A stretch of DNA of 64,000 bases from Phytohabitans kaempferiae (GTDB lineage: Bacteria; Actinomycetota; Actinomycetes; Mycobacteriales; Micromonosporaceae): assembly GCF_042433955.1 (NCBI RefSeq), contig NZ_JBHLUH010000021.1, positions 1 to 64,000 on the forward strand, read 5' to 3'. The translations under genes were made by a program, and so were the position numbers. This document shows positions 31,901-39,666 of the stretch, one piece after another. Positions within the stretch are counted from its first letter, which is position 1, and each line of letters begins with the position of its first letter. Below the pieces are notes generated by a model that saw only the letters and a program-made list of their open reading frames with translations, was not told the DNA's origin and did not search any database.

Positions 31901-34779
31901 GCACGATCCAGGTGCGTACCGGCGCGGTCGACGGCCCGCTGCTGCTCACCGCGACGGTGCCGGCGACCGGGGCGTGGCAGACGTACACCGACGTCTCCGT
32001 CGACCTGCCCGCGCCGAGCACGACAAGTGGAGCGCTGTACTTCGTCGCCCGCAACAACCCCGGTGACACCGGAGGGGGCGGCCTGTTCAACGTCAACTGG
32101 GTCGACTTCCTCGGCCGGGGCGTGACCGACAACGCGCCGCCGGTGGTGAGCGTGTCGGCGACCCCGACCACGGGCACCGCGCCGCTCACCGTCGAGTTCA
32201 CCGGTACGGCCACCGACCCCGAGGGCGACACGCCGCTCACGTACGCGTGGGACTTCGGCGACGGCGGCACGGCGAACACGGCCAGCGCCACGCACACCTA
32301 CACCGCACCGGGTACGTTCACCGCCACGCTGACGGTGACCGACGCCCGCGGCGCCAACGCGTACGCGACGGCCCAGATCCGGGTCGAGGCGCCGAACACG
32401 TCCTGCTTCGGGGCGCGCTCGGACGACTTCCTCGGCACGACGCTCGACAAGACCCGATGGTCCACAGTGGTCCGGGAAAACCAGCTCTACTCGGTCCAAG
32501 GCGGCTCGCTGGTGCTTCCGACCGCGGTCGGTGACCTCTACGGCTCGCGCAACGACGCCACCAACATCGTGCTCCAGCCGGCGCCGAGCGGTGCCTGGCA
32601 GGCCACGACGAAGTTGACGCTCGCGACGGCGGCCGACTACCAGCAGGCCGGCCTCATCGTGTACGGCGACGACGAGAACTACGCCAAGCTCGACGTGCTC
32701 CACTCGGGCAGCCGGCGGGTCGAGTTCATCCGGGAGACGGCCGGCACCCCGCGCAACGAGGGCGCCGACAGTGCCGCCGCACCGACCGGCTCGGACACCA
32801 TCTACCTGAGGTTGACAAGTGACGGCACCAACCTGACCGCGGCCTTCTCCGCCGACGGCCAGACCTTCACGCCGGTGGGCCGGGCGGCCGCGCTGGCCGG
32901 CATCACCGAGCCGAAGGTGGGCGTCTTCGCGCTCAACGGCGGCACGGCCGCCCCGGTGGTCGACGCGGCGTTCGACTGGTTCCAGATCTCGCCGGACGAG
33001 CCGGGCGCCCCGGTGACCCCGTCCGACGAGTTCGACGGCACCAGCCTGGACAAGTGCCGGTGGGACGCGATTGTCCGCGAGGAGCCGACCGCGTACCGCG
33101 TGCAGGGCGGCTCGCTCCACGTCGACGTGCCCAACGGCGACATCTACACGACCAACAACACCGGTCCGACGAACTTCGTCCTCCAGCAGGCGCCCGCCGG
33201 CGACTGGACGCTGGAGACGAAGGTCGACGGAAGCCTGCTGAACGAGCAGTACCAGCAGGCCGGCCTGCTCGTGTACGCAGACGACGACAACTACCTTAAG
33301 CTCGACTACATCGTGGACAACACGGCCGGCCAGCCGGTGACGCGGCGGATCGAGTTCCGCAGTGAGATCGCCGGCGTGGTGCAGGACCCGCAGCCCCAGG
33401 TCACCAACCTCACCAACGCGGTGTGGTACCTGCGGCTGGCCAAGGTCGGCAACGCCTACACCGGGTCGTACTCGGCGGACGGGCAGACCTGGACCGCGTT
33501 CGAGCCGCTGACCAACGCGGCGGTGGGCGCGGAGCCCAAGGTGGGTCTCTTCTCGCTCGGCGCGGCGCAGACCGCCCGCAAGACGGTCTCGTTCGACTAC
33601 TTCCGGCTCAGCACGGAGCAGGAGGACGACACCGCGCCGGTGACGGTGGCCACAGTGGACGGTACGGCGGTCGAGGGCTGGTACACCGGCCCCGCGACGG
33701 TCACGCTGGCCGCCACGGACGACGAGGGCGGCAGTGGGGTCGAGCGCACCGAGTACCAGCTCGACGGCGCCACGACCTGGACCGCCTACACCGAGCCGAT
33801 CCTGGTGGCCGGCGACGGGACGCACGAGGTGCGCTTCCGTTCGGCGGACGAGGCCGGCAACGTGGAGGCGACCAAGTCCGTAGCCGTGCGGATCGACGCG
33901 ACCGCGCCGGTGACCACGGCGACGTTCGCGCCGCCGTCGGACGGTGGTTGGCACGCCGGGGCGATCCCGGTGACGCTCTCCGCGACCGACGCCGGCTCGG
34001 GCGTGTCCACGGTGGAGTGGTCGCTCGACGGTGGCCCGTGGACGCCGTACACGCAGCCGGTCGACGTGACCGGCAACGGCGAGCACGAGCTGCTCTACCG
34101 CGCCACGGACAAGGCCGGCAACGCCGAGACGCTCAAGTCGGCGGTGCTGCGGATCGACGGTGACAAGCCGACGGTCCTCGTCTCCGGCCTCGCCGACGGC
34201 CAGCTCTACGGCGACAGCCAGGACGTGCGGGTCACGTTCCAGGCGGTCGACCCGACCTCCGGCATCCAGTCGCTGGTCGGCGAGCTGGACGGCAGGCCGT
34301 ACCAGTCCGGCACGCTCCAGGTCATGTACGACCTCACGCTCGGCATGCACGAGCTGGTCGTGACGGCCACCGACAAGGCCGGCAACGAGACGACGGCGAA
34401 CGTGCGGTTCTTCGTCACCACCTCGTTCCGGGACATGCAGAACCTGATCGACCGCTTCAAGGCGACCGGGCAGCTCTCCAACAAGGCGCACCGCCAGCTC
34501 AGCAACAAGCTGGAGGCGGCGCGGATCTCCGAGGCCACCGGCAACGACAAGCGGGCCGTCCAGCAGCTGCGGGCGTTCGTCGGACTGGCGTCGGACCCGG
34601 CGCTGGTCACCGACGCCGACGTGCGGAGCGTGCTGGCCCGCGACGCGGAAGCCATGATCGTCCGGTTGGGCGGCGAGGCGACGGCGGCCGGCAAGAAGGC
34701 CAACGGAAACAAGTCGCTGGCCGGCACCGGACGCGTCGACGGTGACGCGACCCGCGTGCCGGAGGGCGGCAAGCTCTGA
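28954..34779 (+). CDS. Giant multidomain secreted protein: ThuA, GSDH, PKD, CBM6, LamG, OmpL47, FIMAH
   Basis: 1,941 residues from the GTG at 28954 (AAGGAG upstream; ATG at 28981 alternative). Signal peptide to about residue 45. Approximate modules: ThuA 55-270; PQQ-type glucose/sorbosone dehydrogenase propeller 285-712 (GFRNPFRIGID, GNYGWPYCHG); PKD 715-800; Ig-like segment 800-900; CBM6 912-1056; second PKD 1060-1146; two laminin-G/DUF1349-like sandwiches 1150-1347 and 1355-1555; three OmpL47-like repeats 1563-1822 (EYQLDG..TWTAYTEP); FIMAH helical bundle 1824-1912. This is a cell-surface or secreted carbohydrate-oxidising machine with several binding modules. The oxidation reaction and substrate are inferred from family only. 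It leads a three-gene operon. Confidence 0.88.
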   Translation: MPAVRRSRGMRGSARRTLLLAATTVLAAASALVAGAPPAQAAPLPQAPAAAAEPYSVLVFSKTAGFRHDSIPAGIAAIERLGADNGFTVDATEDAGAFTDANLEKYAAVVWLSTTGDVLDADQQAAFERYIRAGGGYAGIHAASDTEYSWAWYGDLVGAYFASHPANQTATIKVEDPAHPSTAPLPAKWSRFDEWYNFQTNPRADVHVLASLDERTYTPGAGAMGADHPTAWCHDYDGGRSWYTGSGHTIESYSEPNFLAHLLGGIQTAAGAVDADCAASQTGSFEKVTLDSNTQNPMELDVAPDGRVFYIERDGRVQIVKPDTGTTVTAIDLDVFTGNEDGLIGIRLDPDFATNGWVYLYYAPNDGVARNRLARFTVQGDSIALSSEVPVIEVTTQRNTCCHAGGSMVFDGDGNLYLATGDNTNPFESNSFTPIDERSGRQDFDAQRTSGNTNDLRGKVLRIHPEEDGSYTIPAGNLFPQGTAQTRPEIYAMGFRNPFRIGIDKQTDTLYVADYGPDAGAANPDRGPEGTVEWNVVTPGNYGWPYCHGANYAYNDYTFPSGPSGPKFDCAAPVNNSPNNTGLTNLPPAISATVDYDYSGNPLFPEIGGGGAPMGGPVYRYDAALGSDRKWPAYFDGKALFGEWNQNKMYTFQLDDDAKSLVDINQLLTGMTFLRPMDFEFGPDGALYMIEWGTGFGGNNDNSGVYRIDYIAADRAPIAVASAVPTSGQPPLTVQFSSEGSRDPDGGALTYAWTFGDGGTSDQPNPSHQYTGAGNYTAQLTVTNPKGRTAVANVPVTVGNTAPVVTIEFPPQGGFFDWGDQVNYTVSVTDPEDGEIDCDKVTLQYYLGHDEHAHPLQSYTGCEGTVQTSLAAGHGADANVFAVFEASYTDGGGSGGANPLTGRSIEQLQPKRKQAEYFAQTGKAPDGLGTGDPGVVRETTGDTAGGFQNIGFIEDGDWWTFDPANLSGIDTLRFRVASGGNGGTIQVRTGAVDGPLLLTATVPATGAWQTYTDVSVDLPAPSTTSGALYFVARNNPGDTGGGGLFNVNWVDFLGRGVTDNAPPVVSVSATPTTGTAPLTVEFTGTATDPEGDTPLTYAWDFGDGGTANTASATHTYTAPGTFTATLTVTDARGANAYATAQIRVEAPNTSCFGARSDDFLGTTLDKTRWSTVVRENQLYSVQGGSLVLPTAVGDLYGSRNDATNIVLQPAPSGAWQATTKLTLATAADYQQAGLIVYGDDENYAKLDVLHSGSRRVEFIRETAGTPRNEGADSAAAPTGSDTIYLRLTSDGTNLTAAFSADGQTFTPVGRAAALAGITEPKVGVFALNGGTAAPVVDAAFDWFQISPDEPGAPVTPSDEFDGTSLDKCRWDAIVREEPTAYRVQGGSLHVDVPNGDIYTTNNTGPTNFVLQQAPAGDWTLETKVDGSLLNEQYQQAGLLVYADDDNYLKLDYIVDNTAGQPVTRRIEFRSEIAGVVQDPQPQVTNLTNAVWYLRLAKVGNAYTGSYSADGQTWTAFEPLTNAAVGAEPKVGLFSLGAAQTARKTVSFDYFRLSTEQEDDTAPVTVATVDGTAVEGWYTGPATVTLAATDDEGGSGVERTEYQLDGATTWTAYTEPILVAGDGTHEVRFRSADEAGNVEATKSVAVRIDATAPVTTATFAPPSDGGWHAGAIPVTLSATDAGSGVSTVEWSLDGGPWTPYTQPVDVTGNGEHELLYRATDKAGNAETLKSAVLRIDGDKPTVLVSGLADGQLYGDSQDVRVTFQAVDPTSGIQSLVGELDGRPYQSGTLQVMYDLTLGMHELVVTATDKAGNETTANVRFFVTTSFRDMQNLIDRFKATGQLSNKAHRQLSNKLEAARISEATGNDKRAVQQLRAFVGLASDPALVTDADVRSVLARDAEAMIVRLGGEATAAGKKANGNKSLAGTGRVDGDATRVPEGGKL

Positions 34780-34789
34780 CCGCACGGTC

Positions 34790-34821
34790 GTGGGGCCGGC
34801 CGCCGCGCTGGCCGGCCCCAC
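34790..34821 (+). terminator. Intercistronic hairpin after the giant gene
   Basis: A perfect 12-bp stem GTGGGGCCGGCC (34790-34801) with its complement at 34810-34821 and no T tract. The next gene starts 25 bp later, so it may only attenuate read-through or protect the upstream message. Confidence 0.5.
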
Positions 34822-34846
34822 GGCCATCTCCTGGGGAGGCTTCCGG

Positions 34847-35539
34847 ATGAGCAACAAGACGCGGGTACGGCCGGCGGCGCGCGGTGTCCAGCCGGCCCCG
34901 TCGCCCGCTCGCCGGATCGCCCCGCTGCTCATCGCGTTCGCGGTCGGGGCGCTGCTCGCCGGTCCGATCGGTGCGCTGGCGGCCGACTCCGGCGGTTCGT
35001 CCTCGTCCTCTTCGGACGATCGGGTCGCCGCGCTCCAGGCGGAGGAGGCGAAGCGGGACGCGGCGCAGATCGTGGAGCTGACCGGCAAGGCGCGGCAGAT
35101 CCAGGGCAGCCTGGTGCCGGTGCTCGACGCGCTGGCGACCGCGGTGCCGGTGGGGAAGCCACCAGGTCCCGCAGCCAGCCCTTCCGACGTGGCCGGCTGG
35201 CAGTCGGTCACCGGCAAGGCGGTGGCGGACTTCGCCGACCCGCCCTCCGGTGGCACCGGCACCAACATCGCCCGGTCCGGGCTCGCCGCGGCCGTACGCA
35301 CGCTGGACGCGGCCGTCGACACGTACGCGGCGGCACTGGCCCAACCGGAGGCGTCCCGCGCGGCGCTTCTCGAACTCGCCGGCCGCCAGCGGGACATCGC
35401 GGTCGCCACCTGGTCGACCGCCGCGACCCAGCTCGACGTGCTCAACGTCGACTCCGGCAACGGCCACGCCCACGTCTTCCTGCCGGCCGCGCCGGGGCAG
35501 GGGGCGCTGACCGCAGACGGCGTACCGGAAGGGAAGTGA
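34847..35539 (+). CDS. Membrane-anchored helical surface protein
   Basis: 230 residues: basic N-terminus, one membrane helix or uncleaved signal (about 25-46, ending LAAD), a Ser-rich spacer, then a mostly helical domain of about 175 residues rich in Ala with regular heptads (VAALQAEEAKRDAAQIVELT). No recognised domain. GGGGAGG gives the ribosome site. It sits between the giant ThuA protein and a CopC-like protein and is probably co-transcribed with both. Confidence 0.7.
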   Translation: MSNKTRVRPAARGVQPAPSPARRIAPLLIAFAVGALLAGPIGALAADSGGSSSSSSDDRVAALQAEEAKRDAAQIVELTGKARQIQGSLVPVLDALATAVPVGKPPGPAASPSDVAGWQSVTGKAVADFADPPSGGTGTNIARSGLAAAVRTLDAAVDTYAAALAQPEASRAALLELAGRQRDIAVATWSTAATQLDVLNVDSGNGHAHVFLPAAPGQGALTADGVPEGK

Positions 35540-35540
35540 C

Positions 35541-36059
35541 ATGCTCCGTAGGCTCCTGGCCGCGCTCGCGGCCGTACCTCTGCTGGCGCTCGTGCCGGCG
35601 GCGCCCGCCGCGGCGCACGGCGGGCCGGTGGCGCTGGAGGTGGCCGGCGACGGCGCGACCGGCGTGACCGTGCGGGCGACGTACGAACAGGACGGTCATC
35701 CGGTGGAGGACCGCGTGCTGCGGCTCGTGCTCACCGCCTCGGCCGAGGGCGGCCGGCAGGTCGGGCCGGTGCAGCTCGACCCGTCGAACGAGGGGCAGGG
35801 CTTCTACACCAGTGGCGCGGTGCTCACGCCGGGCCGATGGACGGTCGTGGTGACCGCCCCGGACCCGAACGGCGCCAGGGTCGAGACCACCGTGGAGGCG
35901 AAGGTCGCCCAGACCGCCCCGCCGCCGGTGGACGCCACCGCGGAGTCCGATGGCGAGGGCGGCGGCACGTGGCGCTGGTGGGTCGCGGGCGCCGCGCTCC
36001 TGGTGGCCGTGGTGCTGGGGCTCGCGCTCGCGACCCGCCGCCGTACCTCCGTCTCCTGA
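35541..36059 (+). CDS. CopC/YcnI-like exported protein with C-terminal membrane helix
   Basis: 172 residues. A cleavable signal ends AAAHGG, leaving an N-terminal His after cleavage, as in CopC-type copper proteins. A beta-sandwich domain (about 28-125) and one C-terminal membrane helix (about 145-165) with a basic tail follow. The start lies one base after the preceding stop, so the two are coupled. Only the single N-terminal His is visible as a possible copper ligand, so copper binding is speculative. Confidence 0.65.
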   Translation: MLRRLLAALAAVPLLALVPAAPAAAHGGPVALEVAGDGATGVTVRATYEQDGHPVEDRVLRLVLTASAEGGRQVGPVQLDPSNEGQGFYTSGAVLTPGRWTVVVTAPDPNGARVETTVEAKVAQTAPPPVDATAESDGEGGGTWRWWVAGAALLVAVVLGLALATRRRTSVS

Positions 36060-36126
36060 CCGGACCCGGCGACCCCGACGGTGGAAAGCGCCCTGACCGG
36101 CGGCGCGTGGCTGCCATAGTGTGAGG

Positions 36127-36822
36127 ATGTCCCGATCGCACCAGGCGGCGGTGCTGTACGCGGCGCTCGGCGCGGTCCACGTCGCCGGCGCGGTGGCGCA
36201 CGGCGACCTGGTCGACGATCTCACCAAGCCGCTGCTGATGCCGTTGCTCGCGCTGTACGCGGTGGCCGCCCACCGGGAGCGCGGTGCGCGGGTCAGCCGG
36301 CGGCTGCTGCTCTCACTCGCCTTCGCCTGGGCCGGCGACGTCACGCTCCAGATCGGCGGCACGGTCGCGCTGATCGCCGGGATGCTGCTCTTCGCGGTGG
36401 CGTACGGCATCTACGCCGTCGAGTTCATCCGCACCGGCGCCTTCCGGCTCCGTCGCCGGTGGCTCCACCTGACCGGGTACGCGGCCGTGGCCGCCGGCGC
36501 GCTCGCCTGGCTGTGGCCCGGTCTGAGCGAGCGCGGGGTCGCCTGGCCGATGGCCGGGTACGCCGGGCTGATGGCGGTGATGGCGGCGAGCGCCACCTCG
36601 TGGGGCTGGCGGGTCGGCGCCGGCGGTGGCCTGCTCCTCGCCTCCGACGCGCTCATCGGTGTCGGCCTCGCCGAGACCGTCGACCTGCCGGGCCGGGCCG
36701 CGCTGGTGATGGCCACGTACCTCCTCGGCCAGGCCCTCGTCGTCGCCGGCTGGGCCGCCCGCGCCCCGCGCCGCGAGCCGGCCCGACCGGCGTCTCGCCC
36801 CGCCGACCTGGCGTCCGCGTAA
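36127..36822 (+). CDS. YhhN/TMEM86-family lysoplasmalogenase-like membrane protein
   Basis: 231 residues with about eight membrane helices. The family pattern KPLLMPLLALY in helix 2, FAWAGDVTLQI in helix 3 and SDALIGVG near the C-terminus is visible; the conserved Asp residues lie in the membrane. Animal TMEM86 proteins hydrolyse the vinyl-ether bond of lysoplasmalogens, but bacterial function is less certain. The ATG at 36127 is used; an in-frame GTG at 36121 is possible. Confidence 0.85.
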   Translation: MSRSHQAAVLYAALGAVHVAGAVAHGDLVDDLTKPLLMPLLALYAVAAHRERGARVSRRLLLSLAFAWAGDVTLQIGGTVALIAGMLLFAVAYGIYAVEFIRTGAFRLRRRWLHLTGYAAVAAGALAWLWPGLSERGVAWPMAGYAGLMAVMAASATSWGWRVGAGGGLLLASDALIGVGLAETVDLPGRAALVMATYLLGQALVVAGWAARAPRREPARPASRPADLASA

Positions 36823-36831
36823 CGTAGGCGC

Positions 36832-37470
36832 GTGTTCGAGGGGTTGGTGGCACGCGCGGCGGCCTTGGCGGGCGACGAGCGCGCGGTTCTCGGGATCGCC
36901 GGCTGCCCGGCCGCCGGCAAGTCGACGCTGGCCGAGCTGCTGGTCAGTGGGCTCAACGCGGCGGGCACGCCGGCCGCGCTCGTGCCGATGGACGGCTTCC
37001 ACCTGGCCGACGTGGCGCTCGAACGGCTCGGCCGCCGCGGTCGCAAGGGCGCGATCGACACGTTCGACGCCGACGGCTACCTCGCGCTGCTCCGCCGCCT
37101 CCGCACCGAGCGCCGCCGGACGGTGTGGGCGCCCGGCTTCGCCCGCGACCTGGAGCAGCCGATCGCCGGCAGCATCGGCGTCGACCCCGAGGTGTGCCTC
37201 GTGGTGACCGAGGGCAACTACCTGCTCGCCGACGCCGAGCCGTGGCCCGAGGTGCGCGCCGAGCTGACCGAGACCTGGTACGTCGACCTCGACGAGCCGG
37301 TCCGCCACGCCCGCCTGGTCGCCCGCCACGTGCTCTTCGGCAAGTCCGACGCGGAGGCCCGCCGCTGGATCTCCATAGTGGACGATCCCAACGCCGGGCT
37401 GATCGCGGCGACCCGCCACCGCGCCGACCTGGTGGTGGACATGTCGCTGATCGACGCCCGCCCCTCCTGA
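36832..37470 (+). CDS. P-loop nucleoside/sugar kinase (uridine kinase-like)
   Basis: 212 residues. The P-loop is GIAGCPAAGKST (residues about 22-33), followed by PMDGFHLAD with the catalytic Asp and VVTEGNYLL. This is the uridine kinase/pantothenate kinase/fructose kinase-like branch. The substrate is not fixed by sequence. The GTG start at 36832 follows TAACGT by exactly 6 bases, suggesting its own leaderless promoter, although it starts 9 bp after the upstream gene. Confidence 0.87.
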   Translation: MFEGLVARAAALAGDERAVLGIAGCPAAGKSTLAELLVSGLNAAGTPAALVPMDGFHLADVALERLGRRGRKGAIDTFDADGYLALLRRLRTERRRTVWAPGFARDLEQPIAGSIGVDPEVCLVVTEGNYLLADAEPWPEVRAELTETWYVDLDEPVRHARLVARHVLFGKSDAEARRWISIVDDPNAGLIAATRHRADLVVDMSLIDARPS

Positions 37471-37477
37471 GCCCGGT

Positions 37478-37589
37478 TTGACGCCGGCGCCCCGCGGGGC
37501 GTTGTTTTGACGGCGGCAGGGGCGGTATGACGGTGGCGTGCCGTGGGGGCGTTGTTTGACGGTGGCCCGGCGCGTTGTTTGACGGTGGC
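37478..37589. repeat. Degenerate direct repeats around TTGACGGTGGC
   Basis: Five units share the core (T)TGACGGTGGC or a variant: near 37478, 37506, 37528, 37556 and 37579. The last two are identical over 18 bases (gcgttgtttgacggtggc at 37549 and 37572). Spacing is irregular (22-28 bp). They fill the intergenic space before the terminator hairpin and have no open frame of their own. Confidence 0.7.
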
Positions 37590-37596
37590 CGCAGGT

Positions 37597-37628
37597 GCGG
37601 GGGCGCCGGCGGTGGGCGGCGCCCCCGC
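37597..37628. terminator. Bidirectional hairpin between convergent genes
   Basis: A perfect 12-bp stem GCGGGGGCGCCG (37597-37608) with its complement (37617-37628), loop of 8. It lies 8 bp beyond the minus-strand oxidoreductase stop and serves both convergent genes. Confidence 0.65.
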
Positions 37629-37635
37629 GTCTCGT

Positions 37636-38747
37636 TCAGGCGACCGCGACCGGGGCGTCGAAGTGCTCCGTGAACGTGTCGACCAGCAGCGTGCGTCCCT
37701 TGAGGTCGGCGACCGTCTCCGGCCCTATGACCCCCTCGACGCTGGGGTGCTGCCCGGCGCCGCCCTCCGGGCCGAGCGGCACCGCGATCATCGGGGGCGC
37801 GACCTGGTAAGTGCCCAGCTCGCCCTCGCCGGTGAGGAGCGCGGTGAGGTTGGCGGCGAGGAAGTCGGCCTGGAGGCCGGCCATGGCCGCCATGTCCCGC
37901 TCGGCGTCGGAGATGTCGCCGATGGCGAAGACGCGATCCTGGCCGTGTACCCGAAGCTGGTCGTCGACCCGCAGGTAGCCAGCCTCGTCGCGGGCCTCGG
38001 CGAGCGCGCCGCGCAGGTAGCCGGTCGCCGGCGTGACGCCGAAGCAGCGGAACCAGATGTCGGCCGCCAGCTCGTCGCCGGCCTCGGTGCTGACCGAGAA
38101 GGGGGAGGCGTGCCCGGCGCGACCTCGGGGAGGCCGCGCAGCGCGCTGCCGAGCACCAGCTCGACGTCGAGCTTTTCGAGCTGGCGCCGCAGTTCCTCGC
38201 GCAGGTCCTGGCCGAAGGGGCCGGCCAGCAGGTCCGGCGCGCGGTCGGCGACGGTCACCTTCTTCTCCGGAAACGCCGTCTTGATCTCGCCGGCCAGCTC
38301 CAGCCCGGCCGCCCCGGCGCCGACGACCAGCACGCGCGGGGCAGCGCGCAGCGCCTCGTGAGTGGCGCGCATGCCGGCGCGGACGGTCGCCGAGTCGGCT
38401 TCGCCCCACTTGGCCGGCGTGGGGTAGTACGAGCCGGTGGCCAGGACCAGGTAGTCGGGCTCCAGCGTGGTGCCGGACGCGAGCGTGACCCGGCGCCCGT
38501 CCACCTCGACCGCGCGGTCGCGCAGGAAGCGGCCGTGGTGCAGGAGGCGCTCGTATGGGAAGAAGATCCGGTCCAGCCACTCCGGCTCGACCAGCGCGCG
38601 CCAGGAGGCGACGTTGTGCAGGAACGCGTCGGACGGGTCGACGAGCGTCACGTCCGCGACGCCGTCGAGCGCCTTGGCGACCTTGAAGCCGCCGTAGCCG
38701 CCGCCGAGGACCACCACGCTGGGGCGGGAAGCCGTCTGCTGGGTCAT
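37636..38747 (-). pseudogene. NDH-2/AIF-like FAD oxidoreductase with an apparent frameshift
   Basis: The first ~210 codons, from the ATG at 38747 (GGGAGC upstream), encode VVVLGGGYGGFKVAKAL (FAD Rossmann) and VLVVGAGAAGLELAGEI (NAD Rossmann). The rest, in a different frame, encodes ADIWFRCFGVTP, RVFAIGDISDAERDMAAMA and a normal C-terminus. The frame changes near 38113-38115, where the coding strand has CCGGGCAC; one extra G would restore VAPGHASPFSV. The joined product would be about 370 residues, the normal size for this family of flavoproteins passing electrons from NAD(P)H to quinones or other acceptors. It may be a true mutation or a sequencing error in a G run. It is divergent from the HxlR regulator. 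Confidence 0.8.
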
Positions 38748-38773
38748 GGGGGTTGCTCCCACTCGTTGTATCG

Positions 38774-38833
38774 ATGCCACGCCTGCTGGCATAGCGACTT
38801 CGAAAAGACTAGCGCCAACGGCGAGGCTAGTAT
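38774..38833 (+). promoter_or_regulatory. Divergent promoter region with two dyads (HxlR control)
   Basis: ATGCCA-N7-TGGCAT (38774-38792) and ACTAGC-N12-GCTAGT (38808-38831) lie in the 92 bp between the divergent oxidoreductase and HxlR genes. The second dyad overlaps TAGTAT (38828-38833), which sits 6 bases before the hxlR ATG and looks like its -10. HxlR proteins normally bind such intergenic dyads and control both genes. Confidence 0.5.
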
Positions 38834-38839
38834 GGAGGA

Positions 38840-39193
38840 ATGGCGGTGAGATCCCCGCAACACGTCGACCACGGCGCCTGCGCCCGTGGCGACGCGGCGC
38901 TGGGGCGCGCCTTCGAGCTGCTCGGCAAGCGCTGGACCGGCGTGGTGCTGGGCGGCCTCCGCGCCGGCCCGGCCGGCTTCCGCGAGCTGGCCCGCGCGAC
39001 CGGCGGCGTGAGCGACTCCGTCCTCTCCGACCGGCTGGCCGAGCTCACCGAGTGCGGCCTGGTCTCCCGCACCGTCGACCCCGGGCCGCCGGTCACGGTC
39101 TCCTACGCGCTGACCGAGCGGGGCGAGGCGTTGATGCCCGCGCTCCAGGAGCTCGCCCGCTGGGCCGAGGAGCACCTCCCCGAAGCCGACTGA
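38840..39193 (+). CDS. HxlR-family transcriptional regulator
   Basis: 117 residues. Winged HTH with the HxlR pattern ALGRAFELLGKRWTGVVLGG and GGVSDSVLSDRLAELTECGL. CARGDAAL near the N-terminus carries a Cys in the position used for thiol or quinone/aldehyde sensing in some HxlR proteins (HypR, YodB), which would suit the divergent flavoprotein oxidoreductase. Sensing is inference. Confidence 0.92.
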   Translation: MAVRSPQHVDHGACARGDAALGRAFELLGKRWTGVVLGGLRAGPAGFRELARATGGVSDSVLSDRLAELTECGLVSRTVDPGPPVTVSYALTERGEALMPALQELARWAEEHLPEAD

Positions 39194-39266
39194 CCCGGTC
39201 GGGGCCGGCTCCCGCCCCTCCAGATCAAGGGGCCGGGTCCGTGCGTGGCGAGAAGTTGACCCAATG

Positions 39267-39405
39267 GAGCCTGTCGCAAAATTGCTCGATCACAGTGAGT
39301 GTCGAGAAGAACACGGCTGTATCGGTCGCTGGCCGTCGAACGGCGGCCAGCGAGGGTTAGCGCGACCCTCGGTTCGCGCGAATCTGACGATTTTGCAACA
39401 GGCTC
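39267..39405. mobile_element. 139-bp MITE-like element with terminal inverted repeats
   Basis: GAGCCTGTCGCAAAA (39267-39281) is answered by TTTTGCAACAGGCTC (39391-39405), matching at 14 of 15 positions. The similarity continues weakly outward (ACCC on both sides). The 109 bp between hold no gene, only an internal hairpin near 39340. GAGCCTGTTGCAAAA-type ends resemble those of IS5-group elements, so it is probably a non-autonomous derivative or an internal deletion of one. No clear target duplication is visible. Confidence 0.6.
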
Positions 39406-39666
39406 TTTGGGGTCAAGAAATCGCCACGGACGCACGGCGGCCGGAGCCGCGAGCGCGTCGCGGTCGGGCTTGACCGCTTCCGCATGGGAACGGCCCGGCG
39501 TCTGGACAGCGGACGCCCGAAGCAGGGCGAAGGCGACCGGACCACGGCGAGCATCGCGGCTGGCCACATATGTCCCCTTGGGACAGATCGTCTAGGTCGG
39601 GGGCGGGTCGGCGGCCGCGGCGGAACCTCCGGTTCCTCGATGCCGGAGGAAGTTTAGGCTGTTGCG

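Noticed and set aside
29083..35460. A 2,125-codon open frame on the minus strand
   Set aside because: It is antisense to the giant ThuA protein. High GC leaves few stop codons in the complementary frame, and the plus-strand product shows clear domains.
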